From: Byssochlamys sp. IMV 00236
Taxonomy: Eukaryota > Ascomycota > Eurotiomycetes > Eurotiales > Thermoascaceae
Direction: 5' to 3'
Length of the DNA: 64,000 nucleotides
Assembly: GCA_001931875.2 (NCBI GenBank)
Contig: MSJH02000818.1
Coordinates: 124,001-188,000 of the forward strand
Below the pieces are notes generated by a model, which saw nothing but the letters and a program-made list of their open reading frames with translations, was not told the origin of the DNA and made no database searches. Position numbers and translations under genes: made by a program. Position 1 is the first letter of the stretch. The number at the start of each line of letters is the position of its first letter. Positions 22,923-33,326 of this stretch are shown in pieces.

Positions 22923-24958
22923 TTAAGTTTGCCTCCCATGTTTGGAATGAGATTCGACCCACGCCGTCTCTCTTCTGAACTCCTCCCTTTCCTTCCCTAC
23001 CATAGATTTTAGACCCGTCTCCCTTAACTCTGCGAAAAGAGCGACAGCATCTTCATAAAGCTCGTTAGGGGTCCAACCATCCCGAGAAACGATATCGACG
23101 ACGGAATTCCAGAAGTCTTGAACATCATTCCAGCCTTCGCTCTCCTGCTCATGTCGACGAAGCTGTTCCTCCGTAAAGTGTATAGGGCACGGAAAACTAA
23201 ATCCTAACTCACTCCAATATCTAACGTATGATTAGAATTGTAAGTCAGAACAGAGCGAGCCGTGAACATACCTTTCGACCCTAATCAAGGCCTCTCTTAA
23301 AGGCAAAATGTCATCATCCCAAGTGTCACCGACGAATTGTATAGGATTCAATCTGGTAGGGCCGTGTGGGAAACGGAACACCCTATCCAGTAATGGGTTT
23401 TCTTTGGCGGTGTGTCTCTCATAGAGTGAGAGAATGATCGAACTGCTCATTTGTCTTCTTATTTTGATTTTCTCCTCAGATCCGAGATCCTTGAAGTTAG
23501 GAGGCGCCTTTAAAAGTATATCCCCATGATAGTCGACTAGTCGCGGATGGCGCGCTAGAAGTATCAAAGGTCCAACCCACGTTCCTTGCCAATCAATAAT
23601 ACTGGAGATATGACCCTGATCCACAAAGATGTTACCAGCATGCAGGTCTGTGTGCCACAGATAAGGCGCTACAACTTCGGGCTCATTAGGAAGAAGATAT
23701 GGCGCGACATCCAAGTACTTTTGGAGCAAAGACAGGTGGGCCTCAGGGCAATTTTGTTCAGCCGAGCTCACCAACGATTCCTCTGTCGATTTGCGACTCG
23801 CATGGCGCCTGATCCACTCCATCTCTCGGCGAGCTAAGGTAGTCACGTACTCTTGAGGATGTTTCCCTTTGACTTATTAGAGGGCGCACAATGAAACCAG
23901 ACTCAGACATACATGGGCCGCGATCAATATCCATCTTCGCACGCTCTTTACTCCAAAAGTCTCTCCCGACCACGGGCCCTATAGAGAAACGCTGCCTCAC
24001 AGTATCCCTGGTTTCAGTCGGCACCTCGTTGGAGATCTCAGTCGGAATAGCGCCCGGAATGGCCTCACTAGCGTAATACAGGTTACCGTAACTGGATGTC
24101 GTCAGTCACTGAAAGCAAGAGAAACGGTCTTCTTCCACATACCTCTTAAAAGATACTGAGAGCATCTGTTTCTCGATTGAGACAAGATCCTTCATGATTG
24201 CTATCCGTTGTTCGAGAGAGAGATCCTCCCACACGTCTTCTAGTTTTGTACCCCGTGCCTCCTCCATAATAATGTACTCGCATCCCACTGGATTGTTGGA
24301 ATCTGCGCACCAAGTGTGGACTCGTGGAACAGGAATCTTGAGCACACTGCGAACCTGACATAATAATTAGAACGGTTCGTAAAGACAGTCGGTGAGAGGG
24401 GGTGAAGATCCTTACAAAATCCATCGTCGCAACCTCTGAAGCTGTTGTGTAGTACGCAGGCCCTGCGATAGGATGAGGGACCCTGGCAATAACTGTTGAG
24501 CCATCATCCATCTTGAGGCGGAAGATCTTGTTGAAGGAACCTTCCGCTAACTTGGTCATAGCAACACATTTCTTTGCCCCGACACTATTTGCAGCGACAT
24601 TCTGGAGTTCTGTGACATTAAAGGGAGTGAAACGATCACGCAATTGCTTTTCCTCGTCCCAGAGCCAGCGGCCACTTGTATACTGAAAGAATTCCGCCAC
24701 TTCAGGATAACTGCTCATTGAGACTGAATTTCCCAAGCGTGGATGCGGACGTGGACTTGGCCGCTGATCGATTGTGGTAAGAATGTTCCGTGATTGTACA
24801 ACAGGTTTTGGTGGTTGGGATAGAGAAGGCCGATAATGGAATCTCAGAGACGATCTCAAGAGCAGAACAGTATCAGCATGAAGACGTTTTAGTCCTAATG
24901 CCCGTCTCATGGCAGCTCCTTTCAGAGAAAATGCCCTGGCGGAAGTGGGAGAGATCAT
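22923..24958 (-). CDS. AIM9-like mitochondrial phosphotransferase (APH family)
   Basis: Five exons, 608 aa: 24958-24416, 24354-24143, 24091-23913, 23866-23272, 23220-22923. The length is close to yeast Aim9 (altered inheritance of mitochondria 9). Residues 1-75 are Arg/Ser/Leu-rich without acids, a likely mitochondrial presequence. The body has the aminoglycoside-phosphotransferase fold: FNKIFRLKMDDGSTVIARVPHP, EYIIMEEARGTKLEDVW, GPWKHPQEYVTTLARREMEW (joined across the 23913/23866 splice), catalytic HTDLHAGNIFVDQ and the metal-binding SSIIDWQGTWVGP. All phases close. Yeast Aim9 has no established biochemical activity, so substrate is unknown. The second in-frame Met (16 codons on) could be an alternative start. 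Confidence 0.87.
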
Positions 24959-25278
24959 TTATACGAGGTGCCCAGAAGGCGGACAAAAAGAAGATCCCGC
25001 CTTATCGCCGACAGTGTACGGGGTAGCTTGACTAGGTTAAGCTCCTATGATTGCACGTTTGAGAGTTTCAGGAACATTATTCCCTTCAGTCTGGGGCCCT
25101 GGGCTCAAATCTTGAGGTAGTTAACTAGCTAACTTAATTAGTTAACTAACTTAACTAGTTACACAAAGTGCATTATATAACATGTTCTATTAACTAACTT
25201 AGTCTATCCGCATATACAATAAGCCATCGAGGCGCCAACACCAACGCACACCTCTCTATTTCCCCTTCAAGGTCTAGT
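24959..25278. other. Intergenic region between AIM9-like and ABC transporter genes
   Basis: 320 nt: promoter side of the AIM9-like gene and 3' flank of the ABC transporter gene. It contains a cluster of TTAACTA-type palindromes. Confidence 0.5.
25119..25200. repeat. Cluster of TTAACTA/TAGTTAA inverted short repeats
   Basis: Several overlapping copies of TTAACTA, TAGTTAA and TAACTTA at 25119-25160, with another copy at 25189-25200. The block can form hairpins. It sits just beyond the ABC transporter's stop and could be a transcript-end structure or simple-sequence decay. Confidence 0.6.
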
Positions 25279-28200
25279 CTATTTCTTCTTCCACGTTCTC
25301 ACCCGGAAGATATAATACAGAATGACTGCCCCGCAGATATTAAACACAAAGTAAGCCCAGAAAATGCCATAATTGCGCCAGCGATCTCCCCAGTAGATCT
25401 CACGCGCAGCCAAGTACTGATCAGCCGACGTCAGGGCACAATACTGGCAACCAGAGGTCGAATCGGGGTTATAGAGCTGACCCCCAGCGGCTTTGACGTA
25501 TGTTTCCAGATACTGCCCACAGGTCTGATTGGGAGGGGGGTCAAGGACGCTCAGTTCTCTGTCAGAGCATTGAACCGGTCGAGCGTGTAGAGCGGTACTG
25601 CTCATTCCACTGATGTAGTATGTAAATGGTGATACGCGGTACATGAAAATCCAGAACCCTGGCAGCGCAGTTGGCGGCTGCATGACACCGTTGAAGATGA
25701 AAGAGAGACCAAACATCAGGATTGCAAGCATAGAGGCGACGGCGGGCTCAGGGATGGCTGCCACAACGAATATAGCCATGCTGGCAGCGTAGATCCAGAA
25801 CTGGACAACGAAGAGGAGGATCAGACCTTGGCGCTGAGAGCTCTGATTGGCCCCGAACACTGGGAAGTAGAAAGCCGCCCAGGAACAGATTCCCACGAGG
25901 ATCTGCCATGGCAGCTCGGCCATAATCTGCGAGAGGATGAAGACCTTCCAGGAGTAGACCCGGGATGGCCGCTCGCGTACCTCATATAGAGCACGTTGCG
26001 ATACAAACTTTGGCATGATCTGGTTCACAAGCGTTGAGAATATCGTGCAGAGCAAAAATATACTGAAAAGTGAATTCTGGAAGCCTTGGACCGAGTTATC
26101 GGCCTTCCAGAACGAGAAGCCAATAAAAATGCCGACAATGATTCCTAGTCCACACCGCGAAAGTATATATTGCGGCTGTCGGAAATATTGCTGGAACACA
26201 CGGCGCAAGACATGGTAGAACTGGTGAGCAAGGGGCATCGCGAACTCATCGTTTTCATTGTCGCCAGAAACAGCTTCAGTAGCGGAATGCTCAACCGGGG
26301 AGTGCTCCAGGCGGTCAAGTTCGGCAAGCACCTCTCTGTATTCTGGACTGTTCTTCCAGACCTGGGACCAATCCTTTGTCTCATCAGCAAGGACTTGGAG
26401 CATATACTCGGCTGGATTCTCAAGGTCTTCACACGGCCTTGCACCATTGCGAGAGAAGTATTCCAAGAGAAGATTTGACTGATCTCCGAGATCACCGAAG
26501 TAAACCGTTTTTCCACCCTTGGCCAAGAGAAGTAATCGGTCGAATTGTTGAAACAGCAAAGCGCTAGGCTGGTGGATGGTCGCAAGCACAGCTTGTCCAT
26601 TGTCTGCTAGTTTTCGCAGAAGTGCACAAATAGTCCATGAGCTCTGTGAATCAAGACCACTGGTAGGCTCATCCAGGAAGATGAGTAGACTGGGCTTTGC
26701 TGCAAGCTCCACTCCTATGCTCAAGAGCTTCCTTTGCTCCACGTTGAGACCCTCGCCAACGATGCCCACAACGGCTTCAGCGAAATCAGCCATCCCCAGC
26801 ATGTCAATGACTTGCTCAACATATTGATATTTATCCTTGGTGGAGACGGACTTGGGCTGACGAAGCACTGCGCTAAACCGGAGTGCTTCACGTACTGTTG
26901 CCGTTTCCAGGTGCAGGTCTTGCTGTTGGACGTACCCAGTTCTTCGTGGGAAATTAGCACTCAGTTCTCTTCCGTTCACAAGCATCTTGCCTGTGATTAC
27001 ACCAAACGAAACTCTCTGCGCAAGGACGTCGAGCAGTGTGGTCTTTCCGGCCCCAGAGACGCCCATTAATGCGGTCAAGGTTCCAGGCTTCACCCAACCG
27101 TCTACTTCATCTAGTAGCCTCCGCGTGCCATCTTTCGTAGGTATTTCATACTTGACACCACGCCATGAAAAGATATCCTTCTGTTCAGAAAGATGAATAC
27201 CGTCATGGCTTGCAGTTTGGTCTGGCTCGGGCGCATTGATCCTCCCAGGATTCTCAACGTCCTGGCTTTCAAGCTGTCGGGGTGCATGTCCAGGACGAAA
27301 TACTAATGTTTCTCCCTTCGATCCGGAGCCACTGTTGTACTCAGTCACCAGAAGGTAAAACGAATTGAAGAAGATGAGAAATCCGATGAGTATTCCGTAG
27401 TTTCGCCAGACATGGGAATATGAATATCCGTAATTATGCTCGATAAAGCTGTCACCAGACACAAATCGTTCTCCAACGACCGCGCCGACCGACGAGCAGA
27501 TGAATGAATTACCTGTCCCATATGAAGGGACGAAAGCCACGCATTCGAACTGTCGCCCATGAAACTCATTGCTTACCAAAGCTTCAAACGTGTAAAAGAT
27601 GGGATTGATCCATCTAATCCATGAGAACCACGGATGCATGTAGGTCTGTGGGAGTGTAAACCCTGTATACACAACGATACAGATGACAAGTATCCCGGCC
27701 AGTGTCATTGCTTGTCCGATAGCCTTTGTTATGGCGCCCAAACTGCGGAAGATGCCCGACATGGTAATGATGGCAGTGATCAAGAAGAGATAGAATATGA
27801 AAAACTGCGAGGGTTCGCGACGGAGATTTGCCATAAAGTATAGAACCACGGTGAATATGGAGCAACGGAAGACCTTCACCGGTAGATCAACAATGATGCT
27901 CGCAAGAGCTTCCGTAAAAGGGTGCACGAAGGCATAGGCGGCTTGCTTCTCGACAATGGGTCGTTGGCTGTAGAGGACCAGGATTTCATTGATCGTTATC
28001 AACGCGTTCATAAGCACAGCGAAGAATATAACCGCGCCTTTCTGAAAGAATGCGGAACTCGAATTCGGGGAATTGTAAAAGATGGAACCGATGATTAGAG
28101 AGAGGACAAACTGGACTATCACTGTTGACAGGGTGGTCGGTAGGTCATTCCGTAGTCGCTGGTAGGCCCTTTTCATACAAAGTCGTATCTGCATGGGCAC

Positions 28201-29568
28201 CGAAATGAGATATGGACTAGCAGACCTCGTATGCCGGGATTGTTGAGACTCATGCACGGCTTGGAACTCGTGCATCTCTTCATTGTTCGGGGGATGGGTG
28301 GTCTTCCACTCGTTGACTTCCTTCAGCAATTGCTGACGCTCAATACTCCGTTCCCAATATTCAGCGAACTCAGTAGGAGTCCTCGGTACCTTTTCCTCCA
28401 TCCCCTGACGAGCGCGTCGTTCCCGTGGATTGGTGATGGCTGTGAGAAAGTCACCGCTCACCTGTCGCAGAGGCTTTTCCCAGCCCATCTCTTCAAAATA
28501 GTCGACTGCACGGTCAGCGGGACCGAAATAAATCTCTCGGCCCTCGTACAAGACCACTACTTTGTCAAACAAGTCATACATTGCCTGGGAAGCTTGATAG
28601 GCGGCAACGGCGTGACATGATCGACCCAAGTCTGCAGAGAGCCTCAAGGCCTTGACAAAGCGCAATGCAGATGCCGCATCAAGACCACGAGTACTATTGT
28701 CCCATGCTGCGATACGAGATCGCGAGAGAAACATCTCTGCAATGCTGACGCGCTTGCGTTCTCCACCACTCACGCCCCTCACGAAGTCATCGCCCACTTT
28801 GGTATTATAGGTATGAGAAAGTCCGAAAGCAGCCATGGTGACCTGAACTATAGTATCGACGTAGCTCTCACGACTCATATTTTGGACTCTCGTCTGCGGC
28901 GTGCGAGCATGGGCGGCGAACGACAGCGTCTCCCCCACAGTAAGATGCGGAAAGTGCTTGTCTACCTCCTGATTGTAGGCGATATTCCCGCGATGATGCT
29001 TGATCATGGTCTTGTAATCGATTCCTTGGTACTGGATGGAACTTTCTGGCTCAAGGACGAGGTTCTCGACGTGGCCGCAGATGGTTCTGAGCAATGTTGA
29101 ACATCCGCTGCCGGGACGACCCAGAACAAGGAGGAGCTCTCCGCTTTCGAGCAATCCATCGAATCCATGGAGGATGCGACGCCGAGTATGAGACCTTTTC
29201 CCACTGAGGACACGAGTTAATAAATAGAAAGGCTTCGTCAAAGCTGAAAGCACGGTGTCCTGAAATTGCAGGATGGCGCCGGAGCCAGAGACACAGAGAT
29301 TCGAAAAGGCAACACCTTGGCCCATCGATTTGATTCCAGCTTCATGCAGAGACTTCAATGCTGTGTGCGCCCATAGATAATGATCGAATTCTGGGTTGGT
29401 AGGATCCAATCGTGGATCTGCAGATCCGTCTCCAGCTACTGAGACAGAACCCATTCGATCATGGATTCTCGATGCAACCTGGCCGATGGCATCCATCTCT
29501 TGTTGCCAGGGTACAGCTGTCGAGCCATCAGAGTCCGATGGACTCGAGTTCATGTCTTTCTCGCTCAT
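25279..29568 (-). CDS. PDR/ABCG-type multidrug ABC transporter
   Basis: A single uninterrupted frame of 1429 aa with the full-size PDR layout NBD1-TMD1-NBD2-TMD2. NBD1 has the PDR-type degenerate Walker A GRPGSGCST (150-158; Cys replaces the usual Lys), signature VSGGERKRVSIAE and WDNSTRGLDAA. NBD2 has canonical Walker A GVSGAGKTTLLD, degenerate signature LNVEQRKLLSIG and LLIFLDEPTSGLDSQS. Each half ends in about six membrane helices; the last extracellular loop is Cys-rich (TCGQYLETYVKAAGG, GCQYCALTSADQYL), as in fungal Cdr1/Pmr1 homologues. The family exports azoles and other hydrophobic drugs across the plasma membrane; no metabolite cluster is visible nearby. ATG at 29568 is the first Met of the frame. 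The absence of introns is notable beside its intron-rich neighbours. Confidence 0.96.
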   Translation of the reverse strand: MSEKDMNSSPSDSDGSTAVPWQQEMDAIGQVASRIHDRMGSVSVAGDGSADPRLDPTNPEFDHYLWAHTALKSLHEAGIKSMGQGVAFSNLCVSGSGAILQFQDTVLSALTKPFYLLTRVLSGKRSHTRRRILHGFDGLLESGELLLVLGRPGSGCSTLLRTICGHVENLVLEPESSIQYQGIDYKTMIKHHRGNIAYNQEVDKHFPHLTVGETLSFAAHARTPQTRVQNMSRESYVDTIVQVTMAAFGLSHTYNTKVGDDFVRGVSGGERKRVSIAEMFLSRSRIAAWDNSTRGLDAASALRFVKALRLSADLGRSCHAVAAYQASQAMYDLFDKVVVLYEGREIYFGPADRAVDYFEEMGWEKPLRQVSGDFLTAITNPRERRARQGMEEKVPRTPTEFAEYWERSIERQQLLKEVNEWKTTHPPNNEEMHEFQAVHESQQSRHTRSASPYLISVPMQIRLCMKRAYQRLRNDLPTTLSTVIVQFVLSLIIGSIFYNSPNSSSAFFQKGAVIFFAVLMNALITINEILVLYSQRPIVEKQAAYAFVHPFTEALASIIVDLPVKVFRCSIFTVVLYFMANLRREPSQFFIFYLFLITAIITMSGIFRSLGAITKAIGQAMTLAGILVICIVVYTGFTLPQTYMHPWFSWIRWINPIFYTFEALVSNEFHGRQFECVAFVPSYGTGNSFICSSVGAVVGERFVSGDSFIEHNYGYSYSHVWRNYGILIGFLIFFNSFYLLVTEYNSGSGSKGETLVFRPGHAPRQLESQDVENPGRINAPEPDQTASHDGIHLSEQKDIFSWRGVKYEIPTKDGTRRLLDEVDGWVKPGTLTALMGVSGAGKTTLLDVLAQRVSFGVITGKMLVNGRELSANFPRRTGYVQQQDLHLETATVREALRFSAVLRQPKSVSTKDKYQYVEQVIDMLGMADFAEAVVGIVGEGLNVEQRKLLSIGVELAAKPSLLIFLDEPTSGLDSQSSWTICALLRKLADNGQAVLATIHQPSALLFQQFDRLLLLAKGGKTVYFGDLGDQSNLLLEYFSRNGARPCEDLENPAEYMLQVLADETKDWSQVWKNSPEYREVLAELDRLEHSPVEHSATEAVSGDNENDEFAMPLAHQFYHVLRRVFQQYFRQPQYILSRCGLGIIVGIFIGFSFWKADNSVQGFQNSLFSIFLLCTIFSTLVNQIMPKFVSQRALYEVRERPSRVYSWKVFILSQIMAELPWQILVGICSWAAFYFPVFGANQSSQRQGLILLFVVQFWIYAASMAIFVVAAIPEPAVASMLAILMFGLSFIFNGVMQPPTALPGFWIFMYRVSPFTYYISGMSSTALHARPVQCSDRELSVLDPPPNQTCGQYLETYVKAAGGQLYNPDSTSGCQYCALTSADQYLAAREIYWGDRWRNYGIFWAYFVFNICGAVILYYIFRVRTWKKK

Positions 29569-30654
29569 AATTGCCTCCGGATAGAGAACAGAACTGAGAC
29601 AATTACGGCATGGGAGGGATAAACGAGAGACGAGATGTAGGCGTCTGCGTCAAGACGGGAGTCACAGAACATGCAGGCCTATACCACCAGCCACAAATCT
29701 GCGATTCAGTCAGTGATTATATGTTAAAAGATGGGGCCTATTTTCATAATTCCATCGGCCCAGACACCTCCCGATCTCCTGGATGTAGATCCAAACATTA
29801 TTTCTTCGTATACCGGAAACGTGGATCCATGTCCCGATTCGGCTGTCGCAAACCCAGATCGGCCAATGAAATGATGGGCCCTCGTCTGTAGCGCCGGGCA
29901 GTCGGCGATTGACCGACCGATCCTCCGATGATAATTATTGCACTGAGTCTAGTCAACATCAACCGTGCGGGTCGAATCTGGGAGAAAGGAGATATCAGTC
30001 GGTATTCCGATCAACAATCTGGACAGAAACGGCCGAAATCGTCCGTCGTAAACGATCGTCAGCCCTTTGACGCATGTGAGACCCACTGTCCACGAAGAAA
30101 CCTGGAAGCGTGCAAGTTGATGAAAACAAAACAAATCTTAATAATGCTTTTGACGCGGCCTTCTCCATCTGGGTCTCCTACTGCGAGGTTGAAGTCGTAT
30201 CGCGTATATCTCATTTCCAGGGTATGTTTACCGCTGTCACCATTATGCTGTTATGCTGTCCTGGTTGCTCCTTGCTAACATAATGGCCCGTAATGCAATA
30301 AAATCCGCCAAAAAAGCCAGGAAGATGTGACATGATTTTGTATTTCAGAACATGGCGGCCAGTGATCGCTGGGCATCGCTTCATACTGTACTATACATGC
30401 AAAATCTGGAACCGCCGTCTGTTCATATGCATCGTGCGATACAGTGCCATCATAGCTGAAATAAAACCCCGCGGGACGCCTGACAGTCCAGGTAATTCCA
30501 GAGAAACGCCAAGAATAGGTTGTGGCTGAAATAAATGCAACATGTGGTGGCCCAAAACAAGTAATAGGTCAAGATCAAAATGATAATGCTTTCGTGAATT
30601 CGTGACAAGTTTTCTCATTTGAGATCCGATCTGCAGAAATTCGCCTCTGAAGGA
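29569..30654. other. Intergenic region upstream of the ABC transporter
   Basis: 1.1 kb holding the transporter's promoter and the 3' flank of the Whi5-like gene. A CCAAT box lies at 29863-29867, about 295 nt upstream of the transporter ATG (opposite orientation). No coding region supported. Confidence 0.5.
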
Positions 30655-32546
30655 TCAGGATGAACGCTGCCTCCAGTACTCAGGTGGGTCTCGCCTCGCA
30701 GAGCCATCAGCAGGAGTCTCTCTCACCCCATGGTTGAATTGGGAAGATGGTCTTTCACTCTCACTATCGCTGTCGTCCATCTGGTCCAATAACCGATCGA
30801 TCTCATCTCCCGCTTGCGCTTCGAGGCCTACGGCTGAATTTGATCGCCCAGAGATACCGCTTACGCTTCCCTCCCTGAACATGACTTTCCGTGTCCCGTG
30901 GTTTCCACTAACATCTGAAGGTTGAGATGTCTGGGTGCTGGGATCCGGGCCAGATTCCATTTGTGCTTCGATACTGGTGCTGAGATGCGTCTGCCGTTGT
31001 TGTGAATTCTTGTGATATCCAGAGTTTTCAGGACTGGACATGAACAGAAGTGTCTCAATGGCATCTTGTTCCATCAAGGCATTTTGGGATGGTGTCCTTT
31101 GTTTTGGGAACATACTGCTTGAAGTCGAAGGAGTAGAAACCTGAAGACGAGATGCGAATTGAGATGGCCGAAGAGGAGGTGTTCCCGGAACTCGAACATC
31201 GTTCGTGGGATAAGATGAGTTAGATATCCTGAACTGCTGCTCTGAATGATGGCGGCGGTGACGAGGATATGGGTTGTAGTTCGAAGTAATAGAAGTTGAG
31301 TTCGGGTTCGGACGCCGACGAGCGTTATTTCCACTGCCGGATACAATGTCTACAGGCGGCGCAAGTTTAGGGGGTTGTTGCAGTTTCACGGGAGAGGTTT
31401 GAGGTCGAATACTGGGCGGCGATCTTGGATATGACAATGATCCAATATCTGCGGTGGAAGGCCGAGATATATCTGCAGCACCATTCGGCAGCCGCGAGAG
31501 ATAAGTCCCAGTTGAAAGACGCGGAGACGTTATTGTGCCGTCCGAAGAGCCACGACGTAAGAGTTTCCCGCTGTCAGAAGGGACACGCTCTCTTGATCCA
31601 TTCAAGGTGGGAGTTAACGAAGGCGAACCGCTCAGACGCGAACGCTGGATGTCACCATCTCGCAACTGCCAGCCTTTTTCCACCTTCGCAGCGGCGTATG
31701 AGAGACGAGCACGAAGCTGTGCAGATAGCTGGAAACAGAATCAATTAGCCCGAAACTCCTGTATCTCTATCCAGAGACTTTTACCTCCGCTATCATACTC
31801 CCATTGGAACCCGCACTCATCGTTCTACTATGACCTCTCAAGAATCGACCGATATCCGGGGTCCGCTGCATCTTTCCGTCTGATGGAAGCTTCACCTCGC
31901 CGGCTGCATTTCTCTTCTGACCGTGAACTGGCTCAGGACGGGATGCCAGTGTCGATCTCGTAGGACTCAGAGGATGCGGCTTCAAAAACGTGCCATTGCT
32001 TGGTGTTTCATACGCCAATGTCATCTCCGCGTTCTCCGTCTTCCGGACTCTGGCTCTGTCGGTTGCCGCTTGCGAAGATGACTGGGACTCAGATTGAGTA
32101 GAAAAGCCACTGGAAGAAACCGAAGTCAAAGGCGTAAGATTCGCATCAGCCATCTCGCTCGTGGTCTGAGAAAGATCGCTTGACGACTGCTGAAGTCCGC
32201 CCGCGATCGCGCTTGACTGTGTTATCGGCCCGCGCTTGGGCGACAACGCTCGGACATCCATAGTCCGGCCGACCAGATCTCTCTGGACCTCGAAGCGACC
32301 CTTCTCCGTCGCGCTGTCACTGCTGTCGGCCATCAAAACGTCGCGTGAACTGTCAATCTGCGCGGATGATGGGGCGTTAGGACGCGGTTGGGGCCCGTTC
32401 CCGCACGAGGGCCTGTGCAGAGCGGACGCGGATGACCCAGCAGGCGATTGCGCAACTGGCAGCTGCGTGTACACGGCCTGCTGGACAGGCCCAATGTGCT
32501 GCATAGTTCGATCGCCCAGGCTGGAGAGACCGATGCGGTCGTTCAT
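30655..32546 (-). CDS. Whi5/Nrm1-like G1/S transcriptional repressor
   Basis: Two exons, 611 aa: 32546-31785 and 31728-30655. The protein is mostly disordered and Ser/Thr/Pro-rich, with many SP/TP sites (for example ALSPKRGP, HPLSPTRST, NGSPSLTP-type clusters) that would suit CDK phosphorylation. The exon-2 start encodes LSAQLRARLSYAAAKVEKGW (residues 255-274). This matches the short Whi5/Nrm1 (GTB) motif through which yeast Whi5 and Nrm1 bind the SBF/MBF transcription factors. A second compact motif, DAIETLLFMSSPENS, lies near residue 480; I believe it recurs in filamentous relatives but cannot check. The inferred role is repression of G1/S genes. Assignment rests on one short motif plus overall character. 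Confidence 0.72.
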
Positions 32547-33326
32547 TGAGAGAAGGCCAGGATCTGTCGGAAGAAGGGCATCACCGCAAAGGGAGCGTCG
32601 GGTAAGTTAATAAGAGCTCGACCCGAGAAGAAACGCGGGCGCGATGAAGATCCCAGAGCGCGCAAGGTTCCTGATTATCGAGCAGCCCTTAGTTATGCCT
32701 GCTCTGATCTTCCTGATTTCGAACGTCTGCCCCGTGCGACAGGAGACGGTCTCGTCAACGGTCAACCGGGCCAAGCTCTGACAGCCGTCAAGTCTAGTCT
32801 ACTCCGTAAGTAGAGTAGATGAGTCTCCACAGACTGAAGAGCGGACGAACCGGCGTGGTCCAGCAGCCGGTGGAGTTTCGATATTGGCTAGGCGTCCTTG
32901 GAGGACCACGCACGACACAGACTGTCGAAAGAACAGGAGGCTACAAATATATTAGTGTGAAGACGAGGTAGATGTCCTGCATCGGATTAGCAATCGGAAA
33001 TAGTTCGTGTACTGGCTGATTGTCGAGAATGTGAGGATGATGAACTCCCATCTCGCTCGCCTTTCGCTTGCAGCCGGGACGACGCGTCCGAGGCGCGGTC
33101 ACGTGGTGAATTCGCGGCGCGCGTCCTCAGGCAGTCATTTTATTTTATAGATCCGGAATGGCTATCAATGATTACATGGCAATCATCAAGGAGAAATATA
33201 AAGTAATAGAGAGATGAAGCCAAAAACTTTTCCATGGTATATTGCAAATCTATACTTCAGGGAACAAACGCCGTCATAATGCAGTATATGTACACCAATT
33301 GTACGTAAATGAGAAGCAATATGTGT
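32547..33326. other. Intergenic region between Whi5-like and BMS1 genes
   Basis: 780 nt upstream of the Whi5-like start and downstream of the BMS1 stop. A G1/S regulator's promoter is expected here; I saw no clear MCB (ACGCGT) pair, only isolated CGCG-containing sites near 33083-33121. No gene seen. Confidence 0.5.

Noticed and set aside
20000..32000. Possible secondary-metabolite or drug-resistance cluster around the ABC transporter
   Set aside because: No PKS, NRPS, terpene synthase, P450 or pathway regulator is present; neighbours are housekeeping or kinase-like genes.
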